This document shows, piece after piece, positions 21,993 through 33,900 of a DNA stretch of 64,000 bases. Origin of the DNA: Miscanthus floridulus. Lineage: Eukaryota > Streptophyta > Magnoliopsida > Poales > Poaceae. The notes beneath the pieces were generated by a model, which saw nothing but the letters and a program-made list of their open reading frames with translations, was not told the DNA's origin and searched no databases. The position numbers and the translations under genes are program-made. How positions within the stretch are numbered: position 1 is the first letter of the stretch; every line of letters begins with the position of its first letter. The stretch spans positions 71,455,533 to 71,519,532 of the forward strand of contig NC_089584.1 in the NCBI RefSeq assembly GCF_019320115.1, given 5' to 3'.

Positions 21993-24900
21993 GTATGCTT
22001 CCAACTAGTGCTTACTGCTTACTCATTTTTATTTTCTTTTTCATGCTGTCATAGTTGTTAGTGTACAATTGGGATGTCTGAGGAAAGAATTTAATGGTGA
22101 ACATGGGAAAGTTCGTTTTGTTTCCTCAACTGCTGTTGTAATTTTCTTTATATGGTATTTTGTCTGTTTGTTTTTTATGTGATGGGAGGAAAGCTTTTTT
22201 TAATTACTATCATGTTTCTAAAGCGCAGCTACCTTAGTCATTATAAACTACATTATACAATCTTTAGATTCTATGTTCATTGGTCACTGATACCAAAGAG
22301 GGGTGGTTTAGGAGACCAAAGTATATGAGCAAGATACAAATTTGGGGCTTGTTTGGCAGGGCTCTAGACGAGCTCCACAATAGAGCTATGTGGATCCCTA
22401 CCAAATAGGTGAGCTCTAAGATGTTTGTAGAGTGGCAGATCACTGGAGCACCCCTAACCGTAGTACAAAAATGTAGGGCGGTGAAAACCTATCTCCCTAC
22501 GTAGAGTTGCCGATTGAAAACCGAAGTGCCCATACACGTACTCCATAATCACAAGGAATTGCCATTGGGGGTAACCCCCTCGGTCTCGTTCGCCCCCACT
22601 CTCCCCTGACTTGTCCCATCGCCTCTCGCTCCGCCCCTAAACCCTAGGGCGCCGCCACTAAACCCCCCACCACAGGAAGAAACTGAAGATGGCGAAATCG
22701 CTCCAGGCCGATGCCTCCTAACCACCGCCCCCTCCTCGATGATGCCGCGCCTCTGTGCTTGGGCACTGTCGTGCTAGGCAACCATCACGAGGCATTAACT
22801 GGAGGGAAGATGACGTCTCCTGGCCGTTGCCGCAAGGATAGCTTGCCGCCGAGCCGTTGCAGGGAGGATTCATGGTCGAGCAACTCACATCAACCAGGCC
22901 GCCCACAGAGTTGAGATCCATATCCATGGCTGTTTTGTGATTTGGTAATTTCAGATATTGTATTTGGGGTCTTGGTTAAGATTGTATTGACTGTGGATTG
23001 TGTACGTGATTTTAGTTCATACTAGAAAATGATATGATGCAAGTGGATTATTTTTACTGTTGTCTACAATTTCATTGTGCTTTGTAGCCATCTTACTGTG
23101 CAATTTCACAAGTAATCATTCTTTGTTGCCCTGGATCAATGGGTCTGTGTTTGAAATGTTTGCCAAAAAGAAGTCCACAACATGGTGCAATCAATGGGCC
23201 TTAACCACATTTGATCAATGGGTCTGAATTCTGTGTTAGATGATTTTTATTAGCACTTCAACTATTAGAGCATCTCTATTAGAGATATGTATAGTCTAAC
23301 ACATGTATATCATGTAACTTGTCCTCCAAGTTGTACTTTGACTACATATATGAAAGCCACCTCCCTAATGGGTGTGAGGTGTTCCCATAATTCTCCACAT
23401 GGTATCAAGAGTTCGGGTCCCCTTCCGACTCTTTCCTCTACCATAACTTCTCTCCTGCGCCACCGAATCCATGGCCGTGCGGGGCCACCCCACCTAACGA
23501 CGCCTCTGCGCGTGACTTCCCTCTGGCATGCTCGCTCGCGCGCTCCTCCCGATCGCAGCTCCTCTTTGCCCGATTGGTCTGCCCCTCCCGATCCATCTCT
23601 GGTCGGTCTTCCTCACCGTGATGTTGACAAATTCCATGGCCGCCTCCGCCACCAGCAACGCCATGGGGAATCTCCCTGCCGAGCCGATCGTCGTTGTTCC
23701 CTACGTGACGATTGCTGTCCTCTCTCATGTTCTTGTTGTCCTCGAGCTGAAACACCCAAACTTCCACAAGTGGGCGCCCTTCTTCAAGTTCCTGCTAGGG
23801 AAGTTCAGACTTCGCGGCCACATCGACGACCTTGTCTCGGCCAACCCCCAGTGGGTCATGGACGATTCCTGCCTACGCCACAGTTGGCTTCTTGGATCTA
23901 TTGCCGCCGACGTCTAGGACCTTGTCATGGCGCAAGATCAATCGGCGATTCAGCGCGCCAGCTCTGGGTCGCCGTCGAGGGCCCGTTTCTGTCCAACAAG
24001 GAGCCCCGCGCCATCTTCCTACATGAGGAATTCTCATCTATGAAGCAGGGACCTCTCCATTAACGACTACTGCCAGCACATGAAGACCGTAGCCGATGCC
24101 CCGCACGACGTCGGCCATGCTATCTCGCCGTCGTAACTGGTCCTCAACCTCCTCCGTGGCCTCAACCCGCGGCTCTTCAGAATGGCTGCTTCCCGACTTC
24201 AGGGCGGTTAGCAGAACTCCTCTAACCGCCGCAGCAACAAGAAGGGCGGGGCAGGGGTAGGCGCGACCAGCAGCAGCAGCCGGCCTGGCGCAGGCAGGGT
24301 GTCCTTGCTCCCCCCCTCTTTGTCTATCACTGTGGGCAATGGTCACCCTATAACTGTTCCATTGAATTTGACGCTTCTGTTTTTTTTTTCTATCAAGGAC
24401 ACATGCAAAAAAAAGTGTTAATGCATTCATTGCTCTGTGTGCTCGAATCTAAATGTCAAGGAAACTGGCCTGGAGCAAGTACTTAAATATCAATTTGTTT
24501 GGCAGATTATGCAGTTTTTGGAGACTCAGGGGTTCTTGGATTATCTGGAAAGATGCAACAGTGCAGAAGAAAATGCCCACAACCTTCTTGATAAGTTGCA
24601 GGATGCAACCGGAAGAGGACAAAACCCTCTAACCATCTTTCCTTCTCAAGTTGCTGATCCTGAGATTATAACAATAGCTAATCCTCAGATTGAAGGTTCA
24701 GGTACTTATTCGATTTTTGTTATTCTGCACTTTTTGTCTCCATTTTTATTGTAACAATTAATTGTGTGTTCTAGTAGTTCAATCTCTACATTAGAATCAA
24801 AGGTACACCACTTAAAAACATAAACCACAGTGCATCATACATTTGCACTGAATGGATCATGTTATCTATTCTTGGTACCAGTAACATTCACATGCACACT

Positions 24901-27900
24901 GCTGCTGCATGTTCCTTGTCAATTGGAGTAATGTTAGCAATTAGCATCATATCATCTAAAAAAAGGGCACACTTAGAACTATGCAGATTATCATGCATGA
25001 AATATAGTTTATTGGATCTAACTCATCATCCTGTAGGATTTGTTTTTTTTATGAACAACCAAGTTTCTCTAGTGAAACTAATTGAAGGTACTGAATTTGT
25101 GTATTAATGGTCTGTTTGGTTGGTGGGCTGGGCTGGGCTGGAGCCATTCCATTGCAATTTCTATTGTGTTTGGTTCATGGAAATGAGGGATCTCCCCTAC
25201 TGGGAATATTTCTCCCAGATACTGGACAGGCTCCTCCCAAAATCCGGTGGAACACACTCATGCCACGCACAGAATTTTTCTGCCATTTCTCTCCTTGCGC
25301 CTTTCAGGGTCGGTTGTGGGGCTGTGCCATTGTCATGGTATGCTGTACAAGGAGACAGAGCAGCTGCGCCTCCCCGTGCTCAACGATACTCGCCTCGTGC
25401 CACCACCTTTGCTCACACTGACACGACTCCGCACTATTCGCTGCTGACGGCAAGCACTACATGGAACTAGGGAAGTTGGTGGTGCTGCTGGAAGCCGCAT
25501 GGCTGGCACCCTGAGCCCAGATCTACTTCATCATGCAATGGGAATTCAATGGTGCTGCTGCTCACAGAAGGGAAGGAACAGGGTGTTTCGCTTACAGGCT
25601 GGTCCCACAGTGATGATGACTAACGGGTGCTGTTATCCCATCATCGGCATTCCTCCAACCAGACACAAACATTGAACAGTTCCATCCCTCCAAACAAATA
25701 TCAACACAAAACCATTCCATCCCTGAAACCAGGGCTGGACTGATCCCATCCATCTTGCTCTCCAACCAAATGAGCCTAAAGGATCCATGCATAACTATCT
25801 TATTTTCTAGTTTCCTTATGTTGAGGTCCATGGTTGATCTGTAATGCTGACGATCAAGGACTTTGTATAGTGCTTAGGTTTCTAGTGTTTTGGAAAGATA
25901 ATTAACCTTATATATCTGCATGCAGAACCAGGCAATAGACACTGCTATAAGAGGTTTCCAGCAAATGCAAGAACAGAAGAACAAGAAGAAAAACGTAAGT
26001 CGATTCTGGCGTTAGCAAATGGGGCCAGTAAGCAAGTACCGAGGTAAGAAGGCATGCTTGAAAAGTTTTTTTGCTGCTATTTTTTTTTACAATGTATGTA
26101 TTATTATTGCAATCACTTTCATTTTCAGTTCTCCTTCTATCCGAGTAAATGGGGGTCCAAAGGCAGAAAGTCTGAGCCCAAGAGAGAGGGCGGTAAGACA
26201 TCCTGCTATGTGAAATAATCTCTACCATAGACCCTCAACATGAATAACAGCATAACAATCTTTTGTGCATATTTTGTTATTTGGGTCAACAGGCTGAGAG
26301 AGAAAGGATGGTTCTGGACATAAAAGTAAAGCTCCAGGTAATTATCGCCTTCATCTCTATTACCCCAACCGCAACACATTGGGTTTCATGCACTTTTTAG
26401 CATGTATTAAATTGCTATTGTCAGCATTATACAAAGCTATTGTGGATTATGGAAATCATGTCCAAATCTTTGATCATGTCTTCGATATATTTTTCTTAAA
26501 AAAATGACCTTATTAATTTGCAAACAACTAAAGTACCCTGAAACCAAAATGAAATAAGAATTGAGACTCAAGTTGGAATCTTATCTAGTAACATTTCAAT
26601 TTAAAGCCCAAAGTAACCAAGCTACTATTGACGCATTGCAGTTATTATTATTATTTTTTAAAAAACTCGACCTGCGGGGGTAAGACAGCCCCTGGGCATT
26701 GCATTAAGAAGAATACCTTCTATGCAGGTCGAGAAAAACCCCCAACCCCTGCTCACCCATACACAGCGGTACCGTAGCCCATGTGAGAACGATCACAACC
26801 AGGGCCGGACCTTATTGCAGTTAATTTAGATATTTTTATATTAGTTCTTGGGCTAGCTGATAAACCTCCATTCTTTATATGTTGTGAAAGATTTGACTTT
26901 TTTGTTGATAGTTTCAGCTTTAAGAATCTTTCCGTTTCGACTCTTGTCAAACCAAAGCTCAATCTTGAGATAACCAAGAGTGGCGGAAGATGTTTAGATG
27001 GCACTATTTTCTATCAGTGTCGTGGGCTTTCATTACTGATATTGCCTAGCGGTGTTTTCTGTACTGGTATAAATTTAGCTTGTAGTTCTGTTTCTGAGGC
27101 AAAACACTGTAAATCTGTAATACGTTCATTATGCCTGCAAGGCTGGAATTCTAAAATCATTTTTCTCCTGTTCTATTTTTTGCGCAACCTTTTATGTAGG
27201 CCACCACAAACTCTTCGGTTAAGTATGAAGTACTGTTCTGATTGTCCCTTCCTAGGGCAGAGATAATTACCATTATCGTTTATTATGTATGCACATAAGC
27301 ATGTTATTACTAAAACCATGCATATTATCTCCAGGGACTCTGGCTTCGTCTTCTTAGACTTGGGGCCACTGAGGATCCTCTCTCATCTTTTGAATATGGC
27401 ACCATCCTAGGTATTGTGAAGTTTCAGTTTACTATTTGTCTGTGCCTTCCATATCCTCCCTGTATTTTTTTTTCCTAAATTTCTTTTTGCAGCTTTGATC
27501 GAGTCTGATGCAGAAGGCATCGGGGGAAGTGGCTTTGTTGAATGCATCAGAGAACATATTCATTCGGTAATCTGGATCTTAGGATCTTGCAATTGATAAA
27601 TCTTTACTTGGGCACTTTCTAATCCACTTTATATCTTGCTTTACTATCTTTGTAGGGCTGGCAATGTCGCTTGACTGATGAACAGTTTATTGCTGTAAAA
27701 GAATTGGTGAGTCAGATTTCGAATTTCCCATTTCTGCACCCCTCAATGTGCAAGTACTAGTTTCTCTTACAAGTTACAATTGGTGATATCTGCTTGAGTC
27801 ATTGGCATGTCGTATCCTGGATGGTAGGATGTAGTGTGATGTGATGGCTGGTACTAGTACGTTCGTAAACCAACAAGCCAGCTGGTGATACTCATCAGGT

Positions 27901-30900
27901 TTGATTGCAGGATAATGTAAATATAACCTGTGTGTGAGGTGAGGTTACCGATAAACCAGCTTTATCTGGTTTATAATTTTTTTATTAAGTATTACTCAAG
28001 TTTCTTTTTGTCAACACTCATTTCAAGATTCAAAATTTGTAATTTTTGGCCACTAGATAGCTAGCAACATCTGGCATTGTGGATACCATGATACATTAAT
28101 GGTGCCATTAGGTTCATGTTATGTTCATGATATTGTTGTTGTTTTGAAGTATATATTATAGGAGAAACTAAGGGTTAAGTTTGGTTTTAGATACCACCAT
28201 GAGTCAAATTATGCCTTTTATCTAGATACATTGGGAGTGCCTGCGAAAGGGCCTCTGGCTGAGTTGGTTAGGTGGCTTGAGTAGCACTCAGGTCTGGAGC
28301 AAATTTCAGGCTGGCGTTAAAAAAATCCCCTTGTCTGTCCCACGCCAGAGCACAGATCTAAGGCCTGGCCCTGGTCATGGTCGTTATCACATGGGCTACG
28401 ATGCCACCGTGTATGGGTGGGGTAGGGGTTCAGGGATTTTCTCGTCTTGCTTGAGAAGGTCTTCTTCTTAGTGCAATGCTCGTGGGTTGTCTTATCCCCC
28501 CGCAGGTCGAGGTTTTTTTTAACACTGGGAATGCCTCTATGTTGGTTTGGGATTTAGTTGGATACCACTTTTTAAACTCTAGTTCCTAGTTTTGACTTTT
28601 GAATATTTGCTATCCAGTGCAGTGCAGTACATCTCATTCTGCTGCTAGGCTTTTCCTTATCAGATTTTCTTCACCATATTTGTTCAGCACTTCTTCTATT
28701 CTTATTTCATCACATCTATTGTTTACCGGGTTATGAAACTCACATGTTCTATATACTTGCAGAGCTAAGCAATATGAAACAACCTCATTGTATATTTTTT
28801 TTCACATGCAGCTTAAGATGGCTATAACTCTTGCGAACTCCCGCAATGACCTGGCGACCATTAGAGATGCTCTTGAAGTTTCTGCTGAAATGTACAGAAA
28901 AGACCCAAACAATGTTCAAGATTACGTTCAGCGCCATCTATTATCATTGTCAGTATGGGAGGAGCTTCGGTATGTCATACTTAGTGTGAAAACCGATCAA
29001 TTTCGTATTAAATTGAGCTTAATTCTCAAGTTCATGTAAATCAATTTGCTCCAATAATGTTGATCTTGCCACTTACCTTGGAACTTTTCAGTAGTAAGAA
29101 AGTTTATACAAAAGATAATCTGTAATCAATACCCTTATTGGGATCGCAAGAGGACAGTATCTGGTGGTCATGCACCAGTCAGGACTCATGAAAATCCTGT
29201 AACTATTCAATTGCTTGTAATCTATACTTTATTTACTACTGGTACTGCAGAGGGTAATTGGTGAATAGCTGCTGTTTTCTTGACCAGTATGGTATTGGTC
29301 AGGTTTCCGAAACCTTAGTTACACCTCTTGCTGTGCCCAGCAGAAGCAATGAACTGGCATCTGCTTTCTGTTTGCCATGTCATTCCCGATTGCCACATGG
29401 ACTTGAAGGCACATGGGCTTGTCATGTGATCCATTTTTAGTAACACCAAGTAATGCTGCTACTCCACAAACTTTCTAAATCGAGAGAAGTTGAGGTAATT
29501 TATGATCCATATAGAAGTTCGAGGCTTAGCACTTGAAACAACTTTTGATCAGAGGGACTGCTGGTTCAGCTCTCTCTTTAAGTTGGAAGGACCTTTTTTT
29601 TTTTGCTGAACTAAATGAAAAGAAGCTGCATGTCAATCTGGAACCATCGGAGTATCGGACCCTTACATTTTCTTTGGAGGCCGTCCTAGTTTAATTGCAG
29701 TGTTGACTGCTGTTCGGGAAGAGCTGCAGCTATGGAGCATGGCCAGGGCTCGGGGTGTCTCACCTAGCTGCCCTTGCGTCAATTGGAGGCTACTGTTCCT
29801 AGGTTGAGGTCATGTGTGTTTCTGATACAAAGGCGTGTGTGTTCTTATTAAAGCTGTGAGCGTGTTGGGTTTGCATGGGTTCTAAAACCCTTTCTTTTTT
29901 CTTAATATAATGATACACAGCTCTCCTGCGTTTTTGAGAAAAGAAAGAAGTTGCATGGAATTCAAACAAATATGTTATCAACAGAAGCACTGCTATTTAA
30001 TTTGTTTGTGGAAATCACAACTATTAGTCTTTTGATCTGTTGATTTTATATGACTTGATTTTCCGAACGAGTACACTAGTTTAGAAATTTGTAACTGTTC
30101 TGTTCTTATTTATGATTTATTTCATGTTATCAATTTGACAATTTGTGTCTTCGTTTATGACTTTTTCTCTTGCAGCTTCTGGGATGGCTACTTCGAATAT
30201 TTGATGGAAAATTGTTCCAATAAGTGAGTAGAGACTTTGAATTGTTCTGTAATAGTAATACCGCTGTTTTAATTCCATGCTTTGAACTGAAAGAACAATA
30301 TTCTCAGTATAAATGCACAACCTTGTGCACAAATAGTATAAGGTGAGATTATTTGATGCAGCCTAAAAATATCAGTTGGTAAAACAAAGTTTGTGCACAA
30401 GGCAACTTTAAAATTTTCTTTTCTTTTTCTTTTAGGTACATCCAGGACTTAAAAGCCATGAAAATCACAAACATGATTTAGAATATTGGATTAAGTCGGT
30501 TTAACATAATTGTGGCAGCAATTGATAGTTTTTTTTTTTTTTGGTATGCAGAAAAGTTCTAGTATAGTTTTAATGAGGAATTTTATAAGGCTGCACGTGC
30601 TGTTTTATCTTACGTTTTGTTTCTTCTGCTCTTCAGGTCAGCAAATTATGTAACATTAGTTACTGCACAGCTCATTCTCATGGCAACTCACATGGTACTT
30701 GGCGCTTTCATCTTATGTTCTTTTAAAAATAACTTCATTTATCTGTACTATCTTACTTTTTTTTACTAAATAATGAAGGCTGGATTGGGATTACCTGACA
30801 TTGACTCTTGGAATATGATTGAGAAATTAGCCGAGAGAAACAACTTGGGTTCTAAGCAGCTTGTAAGTCAAACTGCAACTTTTGTCATTGAGAATTGGTT

Positions 30901-33900
30901 GCTTTAAACACTTGGTTTCTTACATTTTCTTTACACTTCTTCAGATCAAACTTAGAGCATTGCTCACACATCTGCAACAACTCCGGATTGGCTATTGGGG
31001 GGCTGCTACAGGGAGAAGCCAACCATTGCAGTCATATGGCATGGCTTCACCTCATGCGGTTGATGTGTCCGATGAAAGCCAACAACCTGCTGAAGCATCT
31101 GGGTTGGGCCGAAGTTGGGTGCAAAGTATGTTCAGTAGAGACAGAAGTTTAAGAGCCACCTCTTTCAACCGAGGTAGTAAGTTTCAGCTACTACCATCTC
31201 TGCCATCTCTGCCCTTCCGAGGACCTTAATACATTTTTTTTTGAACGCAATGGCAGGAGCTCTGCCTTTCAATTAAGAAGAAAAAGAATTGACTTAGTTT
31301 ATGAGGGAAACCAGACCTGAAAACCTTACAGCCACACAATTTATTAAAGGAAAACTGGGGAAAAACCTAAACATGACAGCCTAGACAACTAACTCTGAGC
31401 AACCCATTAAATACCCAAAGTTGACACAACCGACGGAGCCCAACGCATGTCATCGTTGATGAGTTGCTCCGACTTCCCACGACAAACATCAGCCAAAGCT
31501 CCTAACACATCAACACTCACTCGCAACAAGCTTTGTTGCACCCCACAACCAAAGCAGCTCCGACTTCGCCACCGCATATCCATTCTATGAGGATCAGAGA
31601 TGCGCCACAAGAAAGTAGCGGAACTAGAGAGAACCCAGCCTCGTCGAAACCCAAAGCTTGCAGAAGAGCAAAAAACGTCCCACATGGACCAACATCCAAC
31701 TAGGTGGTGCAAGATCTTCTAGGTGACGCCTTCAGTTGACGCCTTCAGTTGTCATCACCTGCCTAAGAACCTAGGTGGAGTTTAATCATAAGAATCCTGC
31801 AAGATGAGGGGAGGCGCCTTGACGACACTTCCAAGGAAGGGAACGACACCTAAAGTGTCACCGTCGTTGGCTCCGGGTAAAACACCGGCCGAGCTTTCGC
31901 CCAACGTGCTCTACCTCACCCACACAAAAGGGCCACATCACCACTCATCAGCCGATCCTACAAGCACCGTGGCACATGGTCAGAGACCATTGCTTGCCAT
32001 CTGCCACTGCACACAGCTCGTGAGCTGAGCTCATGGAGCCGTTGCAAATGGAAAACGCCCACAACTGGTCACCATGGCCAGCCGTGCCGTGCCCCAATAG
32101 CACGCGTGTAGACGCTTCGAACGCAACCTTTGAGCCACCGTCATGTGGCTCCGCGCCGCAACCACCTTGCCGCCTGCATGCCGCAGTTAGCCGCCTCTCT
32201 GTGACCGCGCCGTCCTCCGAGTGCAGTCAGTCTGCAGCCTGTGCCTCCACGCCCACGCCCCCACCACCAACGGCCTCCGGCGGCCAGCTCCAAGTGTGGA
32301 GTCTACAGATCCAGCTGAGGGATGCCGATCCGCACGCACCGGGTTGGACACTGCCCCGTGCAGGCCTAGCCCTGGAGCCCCTCTGGGACGGGTAGAAGAC
32401 CTAGCCACCGCGTTCCTTGCCCTCTACCGTAATGGCGGCATCGTGCTCCAGCGGTGGCCAGGCAGTGGAGGCGTGAGGGAGGTGTCCGGCGGTGGAGACG
32501 CCGCCGCCCGAGCCGCCCCTTGGAGAGAGCGACGCGGGGGCCTTTGTGTCGCTGTCCAAACTGTTCCTCAGTCCCAAATTGGACTTTAATACAATAGAGC
32601 TTATATTAGTAGGTACATAACTGCAGACTCTATATTCCCACATTTCTAATATAGCCATCGTTGTATCATGTCAGGTGATGCAAATGCTGTTGCTACCACG
32701 GGCAAAACTGACATCTCAGCTGCACAAAAGAAAACTCAAACTAACATGAGGACCCTCAGAGGACATACAGGTGCTATTACTGCTCTTCATTGCGTAACAA
32801 GAAAGGAGGTCTGGGATCTTGTTGGTGATCGTGAAGATGCTGGTTTTTTCATCAGCGGAAGCACCGATTGCACGGTTAGATTAAAGCTTATGCTGTTCTA
32901 CTTATCCTTGTTCGATTACTTTTTGCAATACTTGCTCTAGCATCACAGTTCACTTTGTTATCAGGCATGCCAGCATGCTCCAGGGCCAGTATCCATAAGT
33001 TAATCATATTACCTTTCTTCAATTATGCCAACATTAAACATATAAACCTTGCAAAGAGAAGGAAGATGCATTACACTAAAATAGGAATTGTTGTGTGTGT
33101 GTGTTTTGTGAGAAAGGCTACCATCTCCCCACAGTAAAGATTACAATGTTCTTGAGAAAAGATAGCATTTCATCGTACTCTGTTCTTTTCTTTTCAACAA
33201 CACTAACAACAACATAGCCTTTCAGTCCCAAGCAAGTTGGGGTAGGCTAGAGTTGAAACCCACCAAGAGCCCCAAGTCACGGTTCAGGCACTTCAATAGC
33301 TGCTTTCCAAGTACTTTTTGGAAAGCCTTCTTGTCCTAAGTATGTCAGGGTGGGCTAGAGATAAAAGCCAACGAAAAGGCAATAAAGCAGGAACTAGTAA
33401 AAGATGAAAGATGGTCTCAACTTGGCTTGTTCACTGTGTTGGTTTATTGCCAATTGCTAGAGGAAATAGTTGTTAGAAGTAATCCTTGTGTTTACTGCTT
33501 ATCTAGCAGGTACTAGTAGTGTATGGCCTTTTTAGGTGGCTGCTGAAATATAGCGGTTTGCTCTATATTCTTAGACAGGAAGTCTAGCTGCTGCCTCTGA
33601 CAGCAAGTAGTAAGAGCAGCTGTCTTTGACAGCAAGTAGAAGTAGTCTATTTTGTTTTTACTAGTGCACAGCAGCAGCAGTATATGTATAGTAGTTGGTT
33701 CTTCTGCTTGGTCAGTAAGATAGGATGCAGGCTGTCACCTGTCAAGGAAGTCAATTTATTCTGTACTGACAGCTGCCACACAGCTGCTATAGGCATATGG
33801 TCGGTATACAAACCGACTTATGTACTGCTATATATATGTATCCATATGCAATCAATAGAATTAAGCAAGTTTGCTTCAAACTGAACTGTTTCCAGCCACT

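Larger units (their letters stand above)
21993..24505 (+). other. SCD1 intron 10, enlarged by insertions
   Basis: At 2.5 kb it is much longer than neighbouring introns. From left to right it holds native-looking AT-rich DNA to about 22344, a TIR-like start and GC-rich gene-like block (22345-23000), an AT-rich stretch, and a copia LTR plus gag fragment (23234-24380). Native sequence resumes by about 24410. The donor (GTATGC) and the acceptor (GGCAG) are intact. Confidence 0.8.
24506..31173 (+). other. SCD1: SCD1 exons 11-22: central linker and helical region
   Basis: Exons 11-22 encode about residues 423-822. Recognisable SCD1 blocks include FLDYLERCNSAEEN, RFPANARTEEQEEKR, the serine-rich SSPSIRVNGGPKAE, AERERMVLDIKVKLQGLWLRLL, SFEYGTILALIESDAEGIGGSGF, DALEVSAEMYRKDPNNV, HMAGLGLPDIDSWNMIE and VSDESQQPAEASG...SWVQSMFSRD. 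The middle is mostly predicted helical; I know no named catalytic domain there. The introns hold SINE, LINE and TIR-element insertions without disturbing the splice sites. Confidence 0.9.

Noticed and set aside
23438..23767. Minus-strand ORF opposite copia gag
   Set aside because: The plus strand has recognisable Gag motifs; this is its shadow.
28256..28272. Possible tRNA gene
   Set aside because: Only an A-box-like stretch is tRNA-like; it is the head of a SINE, with no cloverleaf.
31804..32589. Three plus-strand Pro/Ala-rich ORFs
   Set aside because: They lie within the intron 22 retroposon, which is inserted antisense; compositional ORFs with no domain.
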